DNA from: Clostridiales bacterium | Lineage (GTDB): Bacteria; Bacillota; Clostridia; Oscillospirales; Oscillospiraceae | DNA length: 13,230 nucleotides | Direction: 5' to 3' | Assembly: GCA_021200895.1 (NCBI GenBank) | Contig: JAJQFX010000007.1 | Coordinates: 1-13,230, forward strand | Part shown: positions 6,352 through 13,230 of the stretch, piece by piece | How positions within the stretch are numbered: position 1 is the stretch's first letter | Layout of the letters: each line of letters begins with the position of its first letter | Notes under the pieces: model-generated | Database searches by the model: none | Told to the model about the DNA's origin: nothing | Seen by the model: the letters and a program-made list of their open reading frames with translations, nothing else | Program-made: the position numbers and the translations under genes

Positions 6352-6356
6352 GCTGC

Positions 6357-7289
6357 TTACTTCACAATCGCTTCGTAACCCTTGATTTCTTTCTTGTTGC
6401 CATAGACGAAGTGGCCGGGCTTGATTTCGTACCAAATCGGCCCATCCACGGAGTAGTCATGGACGCTGGGGTCATAGACCAGCAGCTTCTTCTTCTTCTC
6501 CAGCTCCGGGTCGGGGATAGGCACGGCGGACAGCAGCGCCTGAGTGTAGGGGTGCAGCGGGTTCAGGAACAGCTCCTCCGCCTCGGCCAGCTCCACAATG
6601 CGGCCCTTGTAAATGACCGCGATACGGTCGGAGATGAACCGGACGACGGACAGGTCATGGGCGATGAACAGGTAGGTCAGCCCGCGGCTGGCCTTCAGCT
6701 TGTTCAGCAGGTTCAGCACCTGGGCCCGGATGGACACGTCCAGCGCGGAAATCGGCTCGTCAGCGACGATAAATTCCGGCTCCATGACCAGGGCGCGGGC
6801 GATGCCGATACGCTGCCGCTGACCGCCGGAGAACTCGTGGGGGAAGCGGGAGGCGAACTCCGGCAGCAGACCGACCTCGTGAAGGGCGTCCTGCACCTTG
6901 CGCTCGCGGTCCTCCTCGTCCTTGTACAGATGGAAGTTGTACAAGCCCTCAGAGATGATGTAGTCCACCTTGGCGCGCTCGTTCAGGGACGCTTGGGGGT
7001 CCTGGAAAATCATCTGGCACTTCCGGATGACCTCCTGGTCCAGCTCCTTGGAGATTTTCCCGTTGATTTTCTGGCCCTTGAAGTAAATCTCGCCGGCAGA
7101 GGTGGGGTTGACCCGGATGATGGCGCGGCCGATAGTGGTCTTGCCGGAGCCGGATTCGCCCACCAGGGAGAAGGTCTCGCCCTTGTAGATGTCAAAGTTG
7201 ACATGGTCCACTGCGACGAACTTCTTCCGCCCGGAACCGAAGGTGATTTGGAGGTCCTTGACCTCGATCAGTTTTTCTCTTTCTGCCAT
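6357..7289 (-). CDS. oppF: Oligopeptide ABC transporter ATP-binding protein OppF
   Basis: This is one of the two ATPases that power peptide uptake through OppBC, on the cytoplasmic face. The 310 residues show Walker A GESGSGKTT (44-52), Q-loop FQDPQASLN (95-103), signature FSGGQRQR (153-160), Walker B FIVADEP (173-179) and the H-loop AHD (210-212). The oligopeptide-type C-terminal segment LHPYTQALLSAVPIPDP follows. A ~45-residue extension after it, starting KKKKLLVYDPS, is longer than in many OppF proteins. The start used is ATG 7289, with GAGAGG 9 bases upstream. A GTG at 7298 would give a 4-base overlap with the oppD stop but leaves no room for a ribosome binding site. It sits directly after oppD. 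Confidence 0.93.
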   Translation of the reverse strand: MAEREKLIEVKDLQITFGSGRKKFVAVDHVNFDIYKGETFSLVGESGSGKTTIGRAIIRVNPTSAGEIYFKGQKINGKISKELDQEVIRKCQMIFQDPQASLNERAKVDYIISEGLYNFHLYKDEEDRERKVQDALHEVGLLPEFASRFPHEFSGGQRQRIGIARALVMEPEFIVADEPISALDVSIRAQVLNLLNKLKASRGLTYLFIAHDLSVVRFISDRIAVIYKGRIVELAEAEELFLNPLHPYTQALLSAVPIPDPELEKKKKLLVYDPSVHDYSVDGPIWYEIKPGHFVYGNKKEIKGYEAIVK

Positions 7290-7294
7290 TTCAA

Positions 7295-8338
7295 TCACCC
7301 TCTCTGACGAATCTTTTCCTTGTAGTTGCGGATATTCTCAGGCCGCTCAAAGGCGGGGCACCGGGGGTCCAGATACCAGGTCTTGGCCTTGTGGGTGGGG
7401 GAGACCTCAAAGAAGGGGGGCTCCTTCACAAAGTCAATGGCCAGGGCCTGCTTGTTCCGGGGGGCAAAGGCATCGCCCTTGATTTCCTGGAACAGGTTGG
7501 GCGGCGTGCCCTCGATGGAGGGCAAATCCTGCCCCTTGACGCCCAGCTGAGGCAGGGCGGACAGCAGCGCCCAGGTGTAGGGGTGCCATGCGTCGTAGAA
7601 AATCTCATCGGCGTTGCCGCATTCCACGATTTGACCGGCGTACATGACCGCGATGCGGTCAGCCACGTTGGCCACAACGCCCAGGTCATGGGTGATGTAA
7701 ACCACCGTCATGTTCAGCTCGTTCTTCAGGTTGCGGATCAGGTCCAAAATCTGGGCCTGAATGGTCACGTCCAGGGCGGTGGTCGGCTCGTCGCAAATCA
7801 AAATCTGGGGCTGGCAGGCCACGGCGATGGCGATCACCACTCTCTGCCGCATACCGCCGGAGAACTCATGGGGATACTGGTTATAGCGCTTCTCCGGGTC
7901 GGGGATACCCACCTTAGCCAGCATATCGATGGCCATCTTCTTGGCCTCTGCGCCCTTGATACCACGGTGCAGCTCAATGCTCTCCTGAATCTGCTTGCCC
8001 ACCTTTTTCAGGGGGTTCAGGGAGGTCATGGGGTCCTGCATGACCATGGCGATTTTCTTGCCGCGGATGTCACGCCACTGCTTCTCCGTGGTGTACTTGG
8101 AGATGTCCACGCCCTCATAGGTGATGCTGCCGCCGGTGATTTTGCCGTTGGCGTCCAGCATCCCCAGGAAGGATTTGGTGAACACGGACTTGCCGGAGCC
8201 GGACTCGCCCACGATAGCCAGGGTCTCGCCCTCATACAGATCCAGGGAGCACTTGCGGATGGCTTTCAGCATATTGCCCCGCAGGCTGAATTGAATCTCC
8301 ACGTCCTTTGCGGACAAAATAGGGGTCTTTTCTGCCAT
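7295..8338 (-). CDS. oppD: Oligopeptide ABC transporter ATP-binding protein OppD
   Basis: This is the partner ATPase of OppF. The 347 residues show Walker A GESGSGKS (44-51), Q-loop MQDPMTSLNP (100-109), signature SGGMRQR (160-166), Walker B ILICDEP (179-185) and the H-loop THD. AAGGAGGG lies 7 bases before ATG 8338 and overlaps the oppC stop region. The C-terminal oligopeptide domain is present (GTPPNLFQEIKGDAFAPRN), but the cysteines that bind a [4Fe-4S] cluster in many OppD/DppD proteins (the CxF..RC type) are replaced, here reading DAFAPRN. Only one nearby Cys remains, in DPRCPAF. The cluster is therefore probably absent. Gene order and spacing indicate a single operon with oppC and oppF. 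Confidence 0.94.
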   Translation of the reverse strand: MAEKTPILSAKDVEIQFSLRGNMLKAIRKCSLDLYEGETLAIVGESGSGKSVFTKSFLGMLDANGKITGGSITYEGVDISKYTTEKQWRDIRGKKIAMVMQDPMTSLNPLKKVGKQIQESIELHRGIKGAEAKKMAIDMLAKVGIPDPEKRYNQYPHEFSGGMRQRVVIAIAVACQPQILICDEPTTALDVTIQAQILDLIRNLKNELNMTVVYITHDLGVVANVADRIAVMYAGQIVECGNADEIFYDAWHPYTWALLSALPQLGVKGQDLPSIEGTPPNLFQEIKGDAFAPRNKQALAIDFVKEPPFFEVSPTHKAKTWYLDPRCPAFERPENIRNYKEKIRQRG

Positions 8339-8351
8339 ATCATGTCCCTCC

Positions 8352-9308
8352 TTAAACGTGGTTTCTGGGGTCGGCGGCGTCGGAGAAGGCGTTGCCCACC
8401 AGGTAGAATGTGACGGTGATAATGGATACGATAACAGCCGGGAAAATCAGCAGATAGGGGTAGTTCAGGAAGTAGTTCCGAGCGTCCCGGAGCAGGATGC
8501 CCAAGGACGGGGTATCGTCGCCCAGGCCCAGGCCCAGGTAGGACAGGGTGGACTCCAGGGAGATGGTGCTGGGGATGGACAGGCTCAGGCGCAGGATGAT
8601 GACGCTGATGAGGTAGGGCAGGATGTTCTTGGTCAGGATGCGGCCAAGGGGGGTGCCCAGGCAGCGGGAGGCCAGGTTATACTCCCGGTCACGATACATG
8701 ATGACCAGGTTTCTGACGTTCCGGGCCATGGTCAGCCAGCCAATCAGAATCATGGATACCGCCATAATGGTGAAGGTACGGCCCACCAGCAGGGCAATCA
8801 GGGTCATATAGATGATGGTGGGGATGTTGTTAATCAGGTTGTACAGCTCGGTGAAGAACCGGTCAGCCGCCCGCACATAGCCCCAAACCAGGCCGATGGA
8901 GACGCCCAGGAGGCACTCGCCCACGGCCACGATAGCCGCCAACTTGATAGAGGTCTGGCTGGCGTACCATACCTGGCACCAGTAGTCACGGCCCAGGTTG
9001 TCGGTGCCGAACCAATACTCGCTGTTGGGGGAGATGAAGGCCATGGTGGTATCCGGCTTCAACTCCGCGAAGTTATACTTGCCAATGGCAAGGGCGATAA
9101 AGGAGAAGATAAACAGCGCGATGAACAGGATAGCCAGCAGCACTGCCACCTTATTCTTCAGGAAGTTCTTCCACACGCTGCCCCAGTAGGAGTAGTCAGA
9201 GTAGCCAATGGCCTCCGCCTGCTCCGCAGAGTAGGGGACAAAGTGAAACAGCTCGTCCTCGTTCACCGGTTCTTCGGCGGTCACGGTTTTTACGTTTTCG
9301 TTGCTCAT
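8352..9308 (-). CDS. oppC: Oligopeptide ABC transporter permease OppC
   Basis: One of the two membrane channel subunits. The 318 residues begin with a ~50-residue cytoplasmic region (MSNENVKTVTAEEP...), then a first helix at about 54-75, an extracytoplasmic stretch with the OppC hallmark YWFGTDNLGRDYW (about 98-110), and the permease domain from about 120 to 305. The coupling EAA loop reads YNLASRCLGTPLGRI. The C-terminal FSDAADPRNHV is typical of OppC. ATG 9308 overlaps the oppB stop by four bases (ATGA), which implies translational coupling, and AAGGAGGG lies 8 bases upstream within oppB. Confidence 0.95.
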   Translation of the reverse strand: MSNENVKTVTAEEPVNEDELFHFVPYSAEQAEAIGYSDYSYWGSVWKNFLKNKVAVLLAILFIALFIFSFIALAIGKYNFAELKPDTTMAFISPNSEYWFGTDNLGRDYWCQVWYASQTSIKLAAIVAVGECLLGVSIGLVWGYVRAADRFFTELYNLINNIPTIIYMTLIALLVGRTFTIMAVSMILIGWLTMARNVRNLVIMYRDREYNLASRCLGTPLGRILTKNILPYLISVIILRLSLSIPSTISLESTLSYLGLGLGDDTPSLGILLRDARNYFLNYPYLLIFPAVIVSIITVTFYLVGNAFSDAADPRNHV

Positions 9309-10267
9309 CTTGCTCCCCCTCCTTTTCCGGTCAGCGAAATCCGCGGGTCAATCAGCATCATCAGCACGTCGCCCAGGAACACGCCCAGCACGCCCAGGGA
9401 ACCGTACAGAATCACCAGCGTCTGCACGATGTTCAGGTCATACCGGCTGATGGCGTCGGTCAGCAACGGGCCCATGCCGGGGACGGAGAAGAACCGCTCC
9501 GCCAGCAGCGAACCGCTGATGGTCAGCAGGAAGGAGGCGGGCAGGTATTGCGCCAGAGGCACGAAGGCGTTGCGCAACACATGCCGAACCATGATTTGGC
9601 TGGTGGAGAGGCCCTTGACCTTGGCCAGCTTGATATAGTCTTTGGTGATTTCATCCACCATGTACCGCCGCGTCCACAGAGCATAGCCTGCAATGGAACT
9701 CAGCGAAATACATATCGTGGGCAAGACCATGGAAAGCCCCGTATTGACCCGGCTGGAATACACCGAGGGCAGCCCGAAGACACGGGAGCCAATCACCAGC
9801 ACAAGGGAGTAGGACACCAGCGCAGGCACCGCGTTGACAAAGACGGTATAGGCCGTACCTATGTGATCCACCAGGTGATCCTTGCCTATTGTTTGCCCTA
9901 TTCCCAATAGGACACCCAAACAGAGCGAAATTGCCAGAGAAATGATACCCATTCGCATGGATATGGTGAACTTTTCACCAATGACATCCACCACGGCCAC
10001 GCCCGACTGAATACGTCTGGATTCACCGAAGTCCAAGTGGACCAAATCCACATAGAAGTCCAGCAGCTGTTCGCCGATGGGGTCGGTCAACCCCGCGGCC
10101 GCCAGCGCGGCTTCCTTCTGTTCATCGGTAAATTTCATCTGCTGCTCTTCGGTAAAGTAGTAGTCCGTCGGCAGCATACGCATCAGCAGGAACACGACAG
10201 TGGCGATGAGCAGGACGGTAATCAGGCCCTGCAGCAGGCGCCTGATTGAATACTTTAACATATCCAT
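9305..10267 (-). CDS. oppB: Oligopeptide ABC transporter permease OppB
   Basis: The second channel subunit, 320 residues. The N-terminal helix with YSIRRLLQGLITVLLIATVVFLL is typical of OppB/DppB. A ~70-residue external segment with LDFGES follows, then the permease core. The EAA coupling loop is seen at about 210-230 (KDYIKLAKVKGLSTSQI), and ERFFSVPGMGPLL near the C-terminus is another family mark. The start is ATG 10267, preceded by GGAAAGGATGAG; a second ATG two codons later (10261) is possible. The gene lies 175 bases after oppA, and that gap contains a large stem-loop. Confidence 0.94.
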   Translation of the reverse strand: MDMLKYSIRRLLQGLITVLLIATVVFLLMRMLPTDYYFTEEQQMKFTDEQKEAALAAAGLTDPIGEQLLDFYVDLVHLDFGESRRIQSGVAVVDVIGEKFTISMRMGIISLAISLCLGVLLGIGQTIGKDHLVDHIGTAYTVFVNAVPALVSYSLVLVIGSRVFGLPSVYSSRVNTGLSMVLPTICISLSSIAGYALWTRRYMVDEITKDYIKLAKVKGLSTSQIMVRHVLRNAFVPLAQYLPASFLLTISGSLLAERFFSVPGMGPLLTDAISRYDLNIVQTLVILYGSLGVLGVFLGDVLMMLIDPRISLTGKGGGAR

Positions 10268-10367
10268 ATCGTTCTCATCCTTTCCTGTAGAAACGATTCC
10301 TGTATGCTGATTCCTGGTAACAGCGGCACTCCGCTCCTATTAGGAACCAGCATCCAATTTTAGAACT

Positions 10368-10399
10368 GCGGAGCACGGCGGCAAGCCACCGTGCTCCGC
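10368..10399 (-). other. Stem-loop between oppA and oppB
   Basis: GCGGAGCACGG (10368-10378) pairs perfectly over 11 bp with CCGTGCTCCGC (10389-10399), loop 10 bases. In the minus direction it is followed by AGTTCTAAAATTGG, not a proper T-tract. It is therefore better read as a partial terminator or a 3'-end-stabilising structure, as often found between a binding-protein gene and its permease genes, allowing more OppA than OppBCDF to be made. Confidence 0.7.
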
Positions 10400-10442
10400 G
10401 TTGTCTCACGCGGCTTTGCGCGAGGGTGTTTTGTTGTCCTAA

Positions 10443-12536
10443 TTACTCGGCGGTGTTGCCAGCGGCATAAGCGGCGGCAAACTCCTCATAGTCGGCAGTG
10501 GTGTAACCATTGACGTTGGTCTCCCAGTTCAGGTAACGGTTGGACTGGATGCCATAGGGGGAGTTGATCTTGGAGTAGTCATTGACGCAGGTCAGCTGCC
10601 ACTCAATGTCGTAATAGCAGGGGATGACCAGCGCGTGCTGGAGCAGATAAGCCTCGGCCTCGGCATAGGCGGCGTAACGGGCGTCCAGGTCGTCCACGAT
10701 GGCGTCGGCGGCCTCTACCAGGGCGGTGTACTCCTCATAGGTGGCAATCAGCTCATCGCTGTAGGGCTCCTCGCCATCGTCGCCGTAGAAGTCATTGATG
10801 TCAGAGTAGACAGCGGAGTAGTAAGCGTTGTCGTTGCCAAAGGTCTCCTGAACCAGATAGTTCTGAGGATCGCCGTAGTCAGCGCCCCAGCCGTTGATAT
10901 AGATGGAGGCCAGCTTCGGGGTACGAACCTCGGTGGACAGGCTGGAGGTGTAGGTCTTGATGTTCAGCACCACGAAGTCGTCACCCAGGCTGTCAGAGAT
11001 GGCGGCCTTCAGCACGTCGGCGGAGTCCTGAGCGGTGGAGCTGGCGGAGGAGATGTAGTAGTCGATTTCCACGGGGAAGGTGACGCCCAGGGCGCTCAGC
11101 TCTTCCATGGCGGCTTCCTTGTACTGCTCAGCCAAATCGCTGTCCAAACGAACCATGCTCTCGCCGGTGTAGTCGCCCAGGCCCAGCAGATCCTTCACCA
11201 GGTCGGTGTAGTCAGTGCCGTCAGAGGTGTAAATCAGGCCGGTCATGGTGTAGAAGTTGTTCTCGCACTTCAGGGGGTTGATGGCGTTGGTGCGCTTGTA
11301 GAAGCTCTCCAAATCCAGACCATAGTACAGGGCCAGACGGAAGTTCTCATTGGCGACGGCGGTGTTCCAGTTGACGTCCGGCTCGCCGTCCTCAGTGTTC
11401 TTGTTGTAGCAGAAGTGAATCTGATAGGAGAACTTGGTGGGCAGCTTCTCAGTCAGGTAGTCATACCAAGTGTTGCTCTCACCGGCGTCGTAGATGGTGC
11501 TCAGGTTGGACTCGGTCAGGTCGACCTGATAAATCTCACCAGACTCATACAGGGTATAGGCCACGTCGGCGCTGTCCACCATCTTGACGGTGACGCTGTT
11601 GAAGCGGGTATTCTCGTCATTGCCCCACCAGTAGGGGTTGGGCTCAAAGACCTTCTCACTTCTGGAGATGAAGTAGGTCAGAATGTAAGGCCCGGAGTAC
11701 CACATATCCGTGTAGGTGCAGGAACGGAAGGTCTCCACAGCAGTGGCAACATCGGATTCCTCAATCAGCTGATTCAGCTGCGCAGTGGGGGCGGGATACA
11801 GGCAGGCGTAGGTGGCCACGGTGTCGAAGTAGGGCTTGGAGGCCAGCATGGTGTATTCCACGGTGAACTCGTCCGGGGTGGAGATGCCAACGACTTCCAG
11901 GAAGTCCTCATTGGTCAGAGCCAGGGCCTCTTCCTCGGTCATGGCGGCGGTCATCTCATAGTACTCGGAGGCGCCGGCAATCATCTCGATGGGCATGGAG
12001 GTGTTGGAGGATTCATTCTTCCAGTAGTTCAGCACCCACTCCAGACCGGTGACGAAGTCCTCAGCAGTGATTTGAGCCTGTACCTCGCCGTTGGCGTCTA
12101 CCCAGTAGGCATCCTGGCGCAGATAGAAGGTCCAGACGGTGGAGTCATCGTTGTGCTCCCAGCTCTCGGCCAGGTTGGCCTTCAGGTTGCCGTACTGATC
12201 GTTGGTCAGCAGGCCGTCCTGGAGGTTGGTGGAAACATAGAAGTCGGTGGCGCTCTGGGAATACAGGATGTTCAGGCTCTCCACCTCACGGGCGGTGGTC
12301 TCATACAGGACCAGATCCTGAACGGCGTCCTCAGAGGTGTCGAGGTTGATTTCAGATGCGACGGCTCCGGTGGAGGAATCGCCGGACTCGGAGGTGGTGG
12401 AGCTGCCGGAGGTCGCTCCGCTGCTGGTGGTGTCGTCAGTGCCGCTATCGCTGCTGCCGCCGCAGGCGCTCAGGGAACCTACCAGCATGGCAGACGCAGT
12501 TGCCAGCGCTAACAAACGCTTGACTGAGTTTTTCAT
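10443..12536 (-). CDS. oppA: Oligopeptide-binding lipoprotein OppA (solute-binding protein family 5)
   Basis: The extracytoplasmic peptide receptor of the transporter, anchored by a lipid. The 697 residues start at ATG 12536, with GGAG 7 bases upstream; upstream in-frame codons lack a site. The signal peptide MKNSVKRLLALATASAMLVG ends in the lipobox LSAC with Cys25, a substrate for Lgt and LspA. Residues 26-60 are a Ser/Thr/Gly linker. The family-5 binding fold follows, with DGLLTNDQYGNLKANLAESW and WTFYLRQDAYW then ITAEDFVTGLEW in the N-terminal half, typical of oligopeptide binders. At ~700 residues it is longer than the usual 530-600. The mature protein is very acidic and rich in Tyr/Trp. 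Its peptide preference cannot be told from sequence. Confidence 0.95.
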   Translation of the reverse strand: MKNSVKRLLALATASAMLVGSLSACGGSSDSGTDDTTSSGATSGSSTTSESGDSSTGAVASEINLDTSEDAVQDLVLYETTAREVESLNILYSQSATDFYVSTNLQDGLLTNDQYGNLKANLAESWEHNDDSTVWTFYLRQDAYWVDANGEVQAQITAEDFVTGLEWVLNYWKNESSNTSMPIEMIAGASEYYEMTAAMTEEEALALTNEDFLEVVGISTPDEFTVEYTMLASKPYFDTVATYACLYPAPTAQLNQLIEESDVATAVETFRSCTYTDMWYSGPYILTYFISRSEKVFEPNPYWWGNDENTRFNSVTVKMVDSADVAYTLYESGEIYQVDLTESNLSTIYDAGESNTWYDYLTEKLPTKFSYQIHFCYNKNTEDGEPDVNWNTAVANENFRLALYYGLDLESFYKRTNAINPLKCENNFYTMTGLIYTSDGTDYTDLVKDLLGLGDYTGESMVRLDSDLAEQYKEAAMEELSALGVTFPVEIDYYISSASSTAQDSADVLKAAISDSLGDDFVVLNIKTYTSSLSTEVRTPKLASIYINGWGADYGDPQNYLVQETFGNDNAYYSAVYSDINDFYGDDGEEPYSDELIATYEEYTALVEAADAIVDDLDARYAAYAEAEAYLLQHALVIPCYYDIEWQLTCVNDYSKINSPYGIQSNRYLNWETNVNGYTTADYEEFAAAYAAGNTAE

Positions 12537-12553
12537 GTTCATTCTCCATTCTA

Positions 12554-12601
12554 CCGCTGTGAAAAATCCTTCAAACCGGAGCCGGGCGGCCTGCACAGCG
12601 G
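12554..12601 (-). promoter_or_regulatory. oppA: Inverted repeat next to the oppA ribosome binding site
   Basis: CCGCTGTG (12554-12561) is the reverse complement of CACAGCGG (12594-12601), giving an 8-bp stem with a 32-base loop in the oppA leader. The stem ends 6 bases before the GGAG site. It could affect ribosome access or mRNA stability, or be a protein-binding dyad. There is no T-tract. Confidence 0.45.
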
Positions 12602-12640
12602 CAACGCAGCGCCTTGTTTGCTTACGCAAGCTCCGTTCTG

Positions 12641-12669
12641 AATATATATGACCGCTGATTGCTCAGCAA
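12641..12669 (-). promoter_or_regulatory. oppA: Possible proximal promoter of the opp operon
   Basis: On the minus strand TATATT (12646 to 12641) is preceded, 17 bases upstream, by TTGCTG (12669 to 12664). Initiation near 12634 would give a leader of about 100 bases before oppA. The -10 is 5 of 6, the -35 is 3 of 6. Confidence 0.45.
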
Positions 12670-12682
12670 ATCAACCTGGGGA

Positions 12683-12775
12683 GGCGGGTCTGGCCCGCCA
12701 GGCGGCAACCGTCGGCGCCCGGAACGCTGTCCCCTACCGGGGAACAGTGACTCCCGCTCCGTGCACCAAAGGCAC
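12683..12775. repeat. Cluster of three GC-rich hairpins upstream of oppA
   Basis: Three separate stem-loops lie within 93 bases: GGCGGG/CCCGCC (12683-12699), CTGTCCCC/GGGGAACAG with one bulged A (12727-12747), and GTGC/GCAC (12761-12775). There is no convincing coding frame and no T-tract. The composition is much more GC-rich than the adjoining 12780-12860. It could be a dispersed intergenic repeat or part of the opp leader; copy number cannot be judged from one window. Confidence 0.4.
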
Positions 12776-12851
12776 CGCGTTTGTTTCTCGCGGAAAAACA
12801 TTTGTTTTCCCTACGCTTTTTTGCTTTAACGCAAGAAAGACCGCATGATAG

Positions 12852-12938
12852 AAAAACAGGGAAGCGCAAAATGGACGTTCCTGACACCGTTTGCCTGAAA
12901 CAGCCGTTCACCGGTCAGCGTCTTTGCCTTCCCTTCTG
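12852..12938 (-). terminator. Rod-like terminator or small structured RNA
   Basis: On the minus strand the outer stem is CTTCCCT/AGGGAAG (12928-12934 with 12858-12864), continued after one bulge by TTTGC/GCAAA (12923-12927 with 12866-12870), and ends in TTTTT (12856-12852). Inside it further pairings stack: CGTC/GACG (12919-12922 with 12874-12877), GTCAG/CTGAC (12914-12918 with 12881-12885) and AAAC/GTTT (12898-12901 with 12889-12892). The whole is an ~85-base imperfect rod. A perfect TATAAT (12946 to 12941) lies 6 bases before it but lacks a good -35. It could therefore end the transcript begun near 13174 or be a small RNA of its own. Confidence 0.55.
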
Positions 12939-13174
12939 TTATTATAAGTCGCTCTGTATCTGCAACGCCTTACCGTTCAGCACCGGAGCATAAAGCCCAT
13001 TATGGTTCCCGTTTCAGGCGAAGCCTGAAACACCGGGGTATGGAAAATGCCCCCGCATGACGGCACTTTCGTTCAAAGCACGGCAGATGACCTGATGCGT
13101 TTGCAGTTTCCCACACGAGGGCCTGCGCCCGAGCCTCTTGAAGGATTCCCTTCATGCAAGGGCGCTCAACTGAT
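12852..13174 (-). ncRNA. Candidate structured RNA or long 5' leader upstream of the opp operon
   Basis: This ~320-base interval runs from the start predicted by a near-perfect sigma-A promoter to an intrinsic terminator, with no credible ORF. Structures seen on the minus strand: TGAAGG-GAAT-CCTTCA (13154-13139) inside a GCCC/GGGC stem; GCAG/CTGC enclosing CCC/GGG (13126-13103); a possible closing stem joining GCAC, CAG and TGA (13179-13166) to TCA, CTG and GTGC (13090-13078); GTGCTTT/AAAGTGC (13081-13063); CGGGG/CCCCG (13054-13036); and GTTTCAGG/CCTGAAAC (13031-13011). The GTGC at 13081-13078 belongs to two exclusive pairings, as in a switch. I could not match it to T-box, cobalamin, SAM, TPP, lysine, 6S, tmRNA, SRP or RNase P consensus sequences. 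It may be an independent RNA or a leader controlling oppA. Confidence 0.4.
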
Positions 13175-13180
13175 GGTGCT

Positions 13181-13210
13181 ATTATACATCTCCACCGACA
13201 GCATTGTCAA
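13181..13210 (-). promoter_or_regulatory. Near-perfect sigma-A promoter facing the opp operon
   Basis: On the minus strand TTGACA (13210 to 13205) and TATAAT (13186 to 13181), both exact consensus hexamers, are 18 bases apart. This is the strongest promoter in the window. Transcription would start near 13174, about 640 bases before the oppA ATG. Such a promoter is typical of abundant RNAs or of genes controlled after initiation. Confidence 0.8.
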
Positions 13211-13230
13211 GGAAAATATTCATTTTTTGC

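Noticed and set aside
7391..9638. Two long plus-strand frames opposite oppD, oppC and oppB (7391-8413 and 8358-9638)
   Set aside because: Compositionally biased shadows of conserved ABC transporter genes, with no initiation signals.
10635..12512. A 625-codon open frame on the plus strand, antisense to oppA
   Set aside because: Its product is almost all Gly, Val, Leu and Gln with no domain, as expected from the complement of GC-rich codons. The opposite strand encodes a clear lipoprotein with signal peptide and family motifs.
12648..12993. Short frames on both strands in the opp upstream region (66, 70 and 82 codons)
   Set aside because: No ribosome binding sites, and they overlap hairpins and terminators. 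Composition follows local GC content, not a protein pattern.
12852..13174. T-box, cobalamin, tmRNA, RNase P, SRP or 6S RNA
   Set aside because: I looked for GGGUGGNACCGCG, AGUCAGGAGACCUGCC, the tRNA-like T arm, GAGGAAAGUC, GGAAGGAAGCAGCC and a 6S-like open bubble. None is present in a convincing form.

Overview
The window looks like chromosomal DNA of a GC-rich, endospore-forming member of the Clostridia, probably Oscillospiraceae-like (relatives of Flavonifractor or Oscillibacter). The reasons are the GC-rich coding sequence, strong AGGAGG-type ribosome binding sites, sigma-A promoters, the start of the sporulation gene spoIIIAA at the left edge, and a lipoprotein-type oligopeptide-binding protein. 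The assignment is inferred from gene content, not from a marker gene.

Layout. (1) 1-1394, minus strand: the 5' end of spoIIIAA (cut by the window edge), an intrinsic terminator, and lgt, the prolipoprotein diacylglyceryl transferase. This Lgt carries an unusual acidic, repeat-built C-terminal tail. (2) 1395-1786: back-to-back promoters, for lgt on the minus strand and for a TTG-started 48-residue membrane peptide on the plus strand. (3) 1870-2977: promoter, structured leader and intrinsic terminator, followed by a cation diffusion facilitator (CDF) transporter. The leader matches the architecture and core sequence of the NiCo (czcD) riboswitch, so this is probably a cobalt/nickel-induced efflux unit. 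(4) 3033-4958: a 600-residue membrane protein of unknown function, with its own promoter and a very clear terminator. (5) 5044-5915: a MerR-family regulator with three C-terminal membrane helices. Its promoter has the 19-bp spacer typical of MerR targets, so it is probably autoregulated. (6) 5886-12536, minus strand: an oligopeptide ABC transporter operon, oppA-oppB-oppC-oppD-oppF, followed by a small membrane protein gene five bases after oppF, and a shared bidirectional terminator. A stem-loop separates oppA from oppB. (7) 12537-13230: a gene-free region with a near-perfect sigma-A promoter on the minus strand, a set of predicted hairpins, a rod-like terminator, a second promoter close to oppA, and a hairpin next to the oppA ribosome binding site. 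This is the best candidate in the window for an undescribed RNA element.

How the parts connect: Lgt lipidates proteins such as OppA, whose lipobox is clear. OppA delivers peptides to the OppBC channel, powered by the OppDF ATPases. The CDF transporter and the membrane-bound MerR regulator look like independent stress or sensing units. No mobile element, CRISPR array, tRNA or rRNA was seen.
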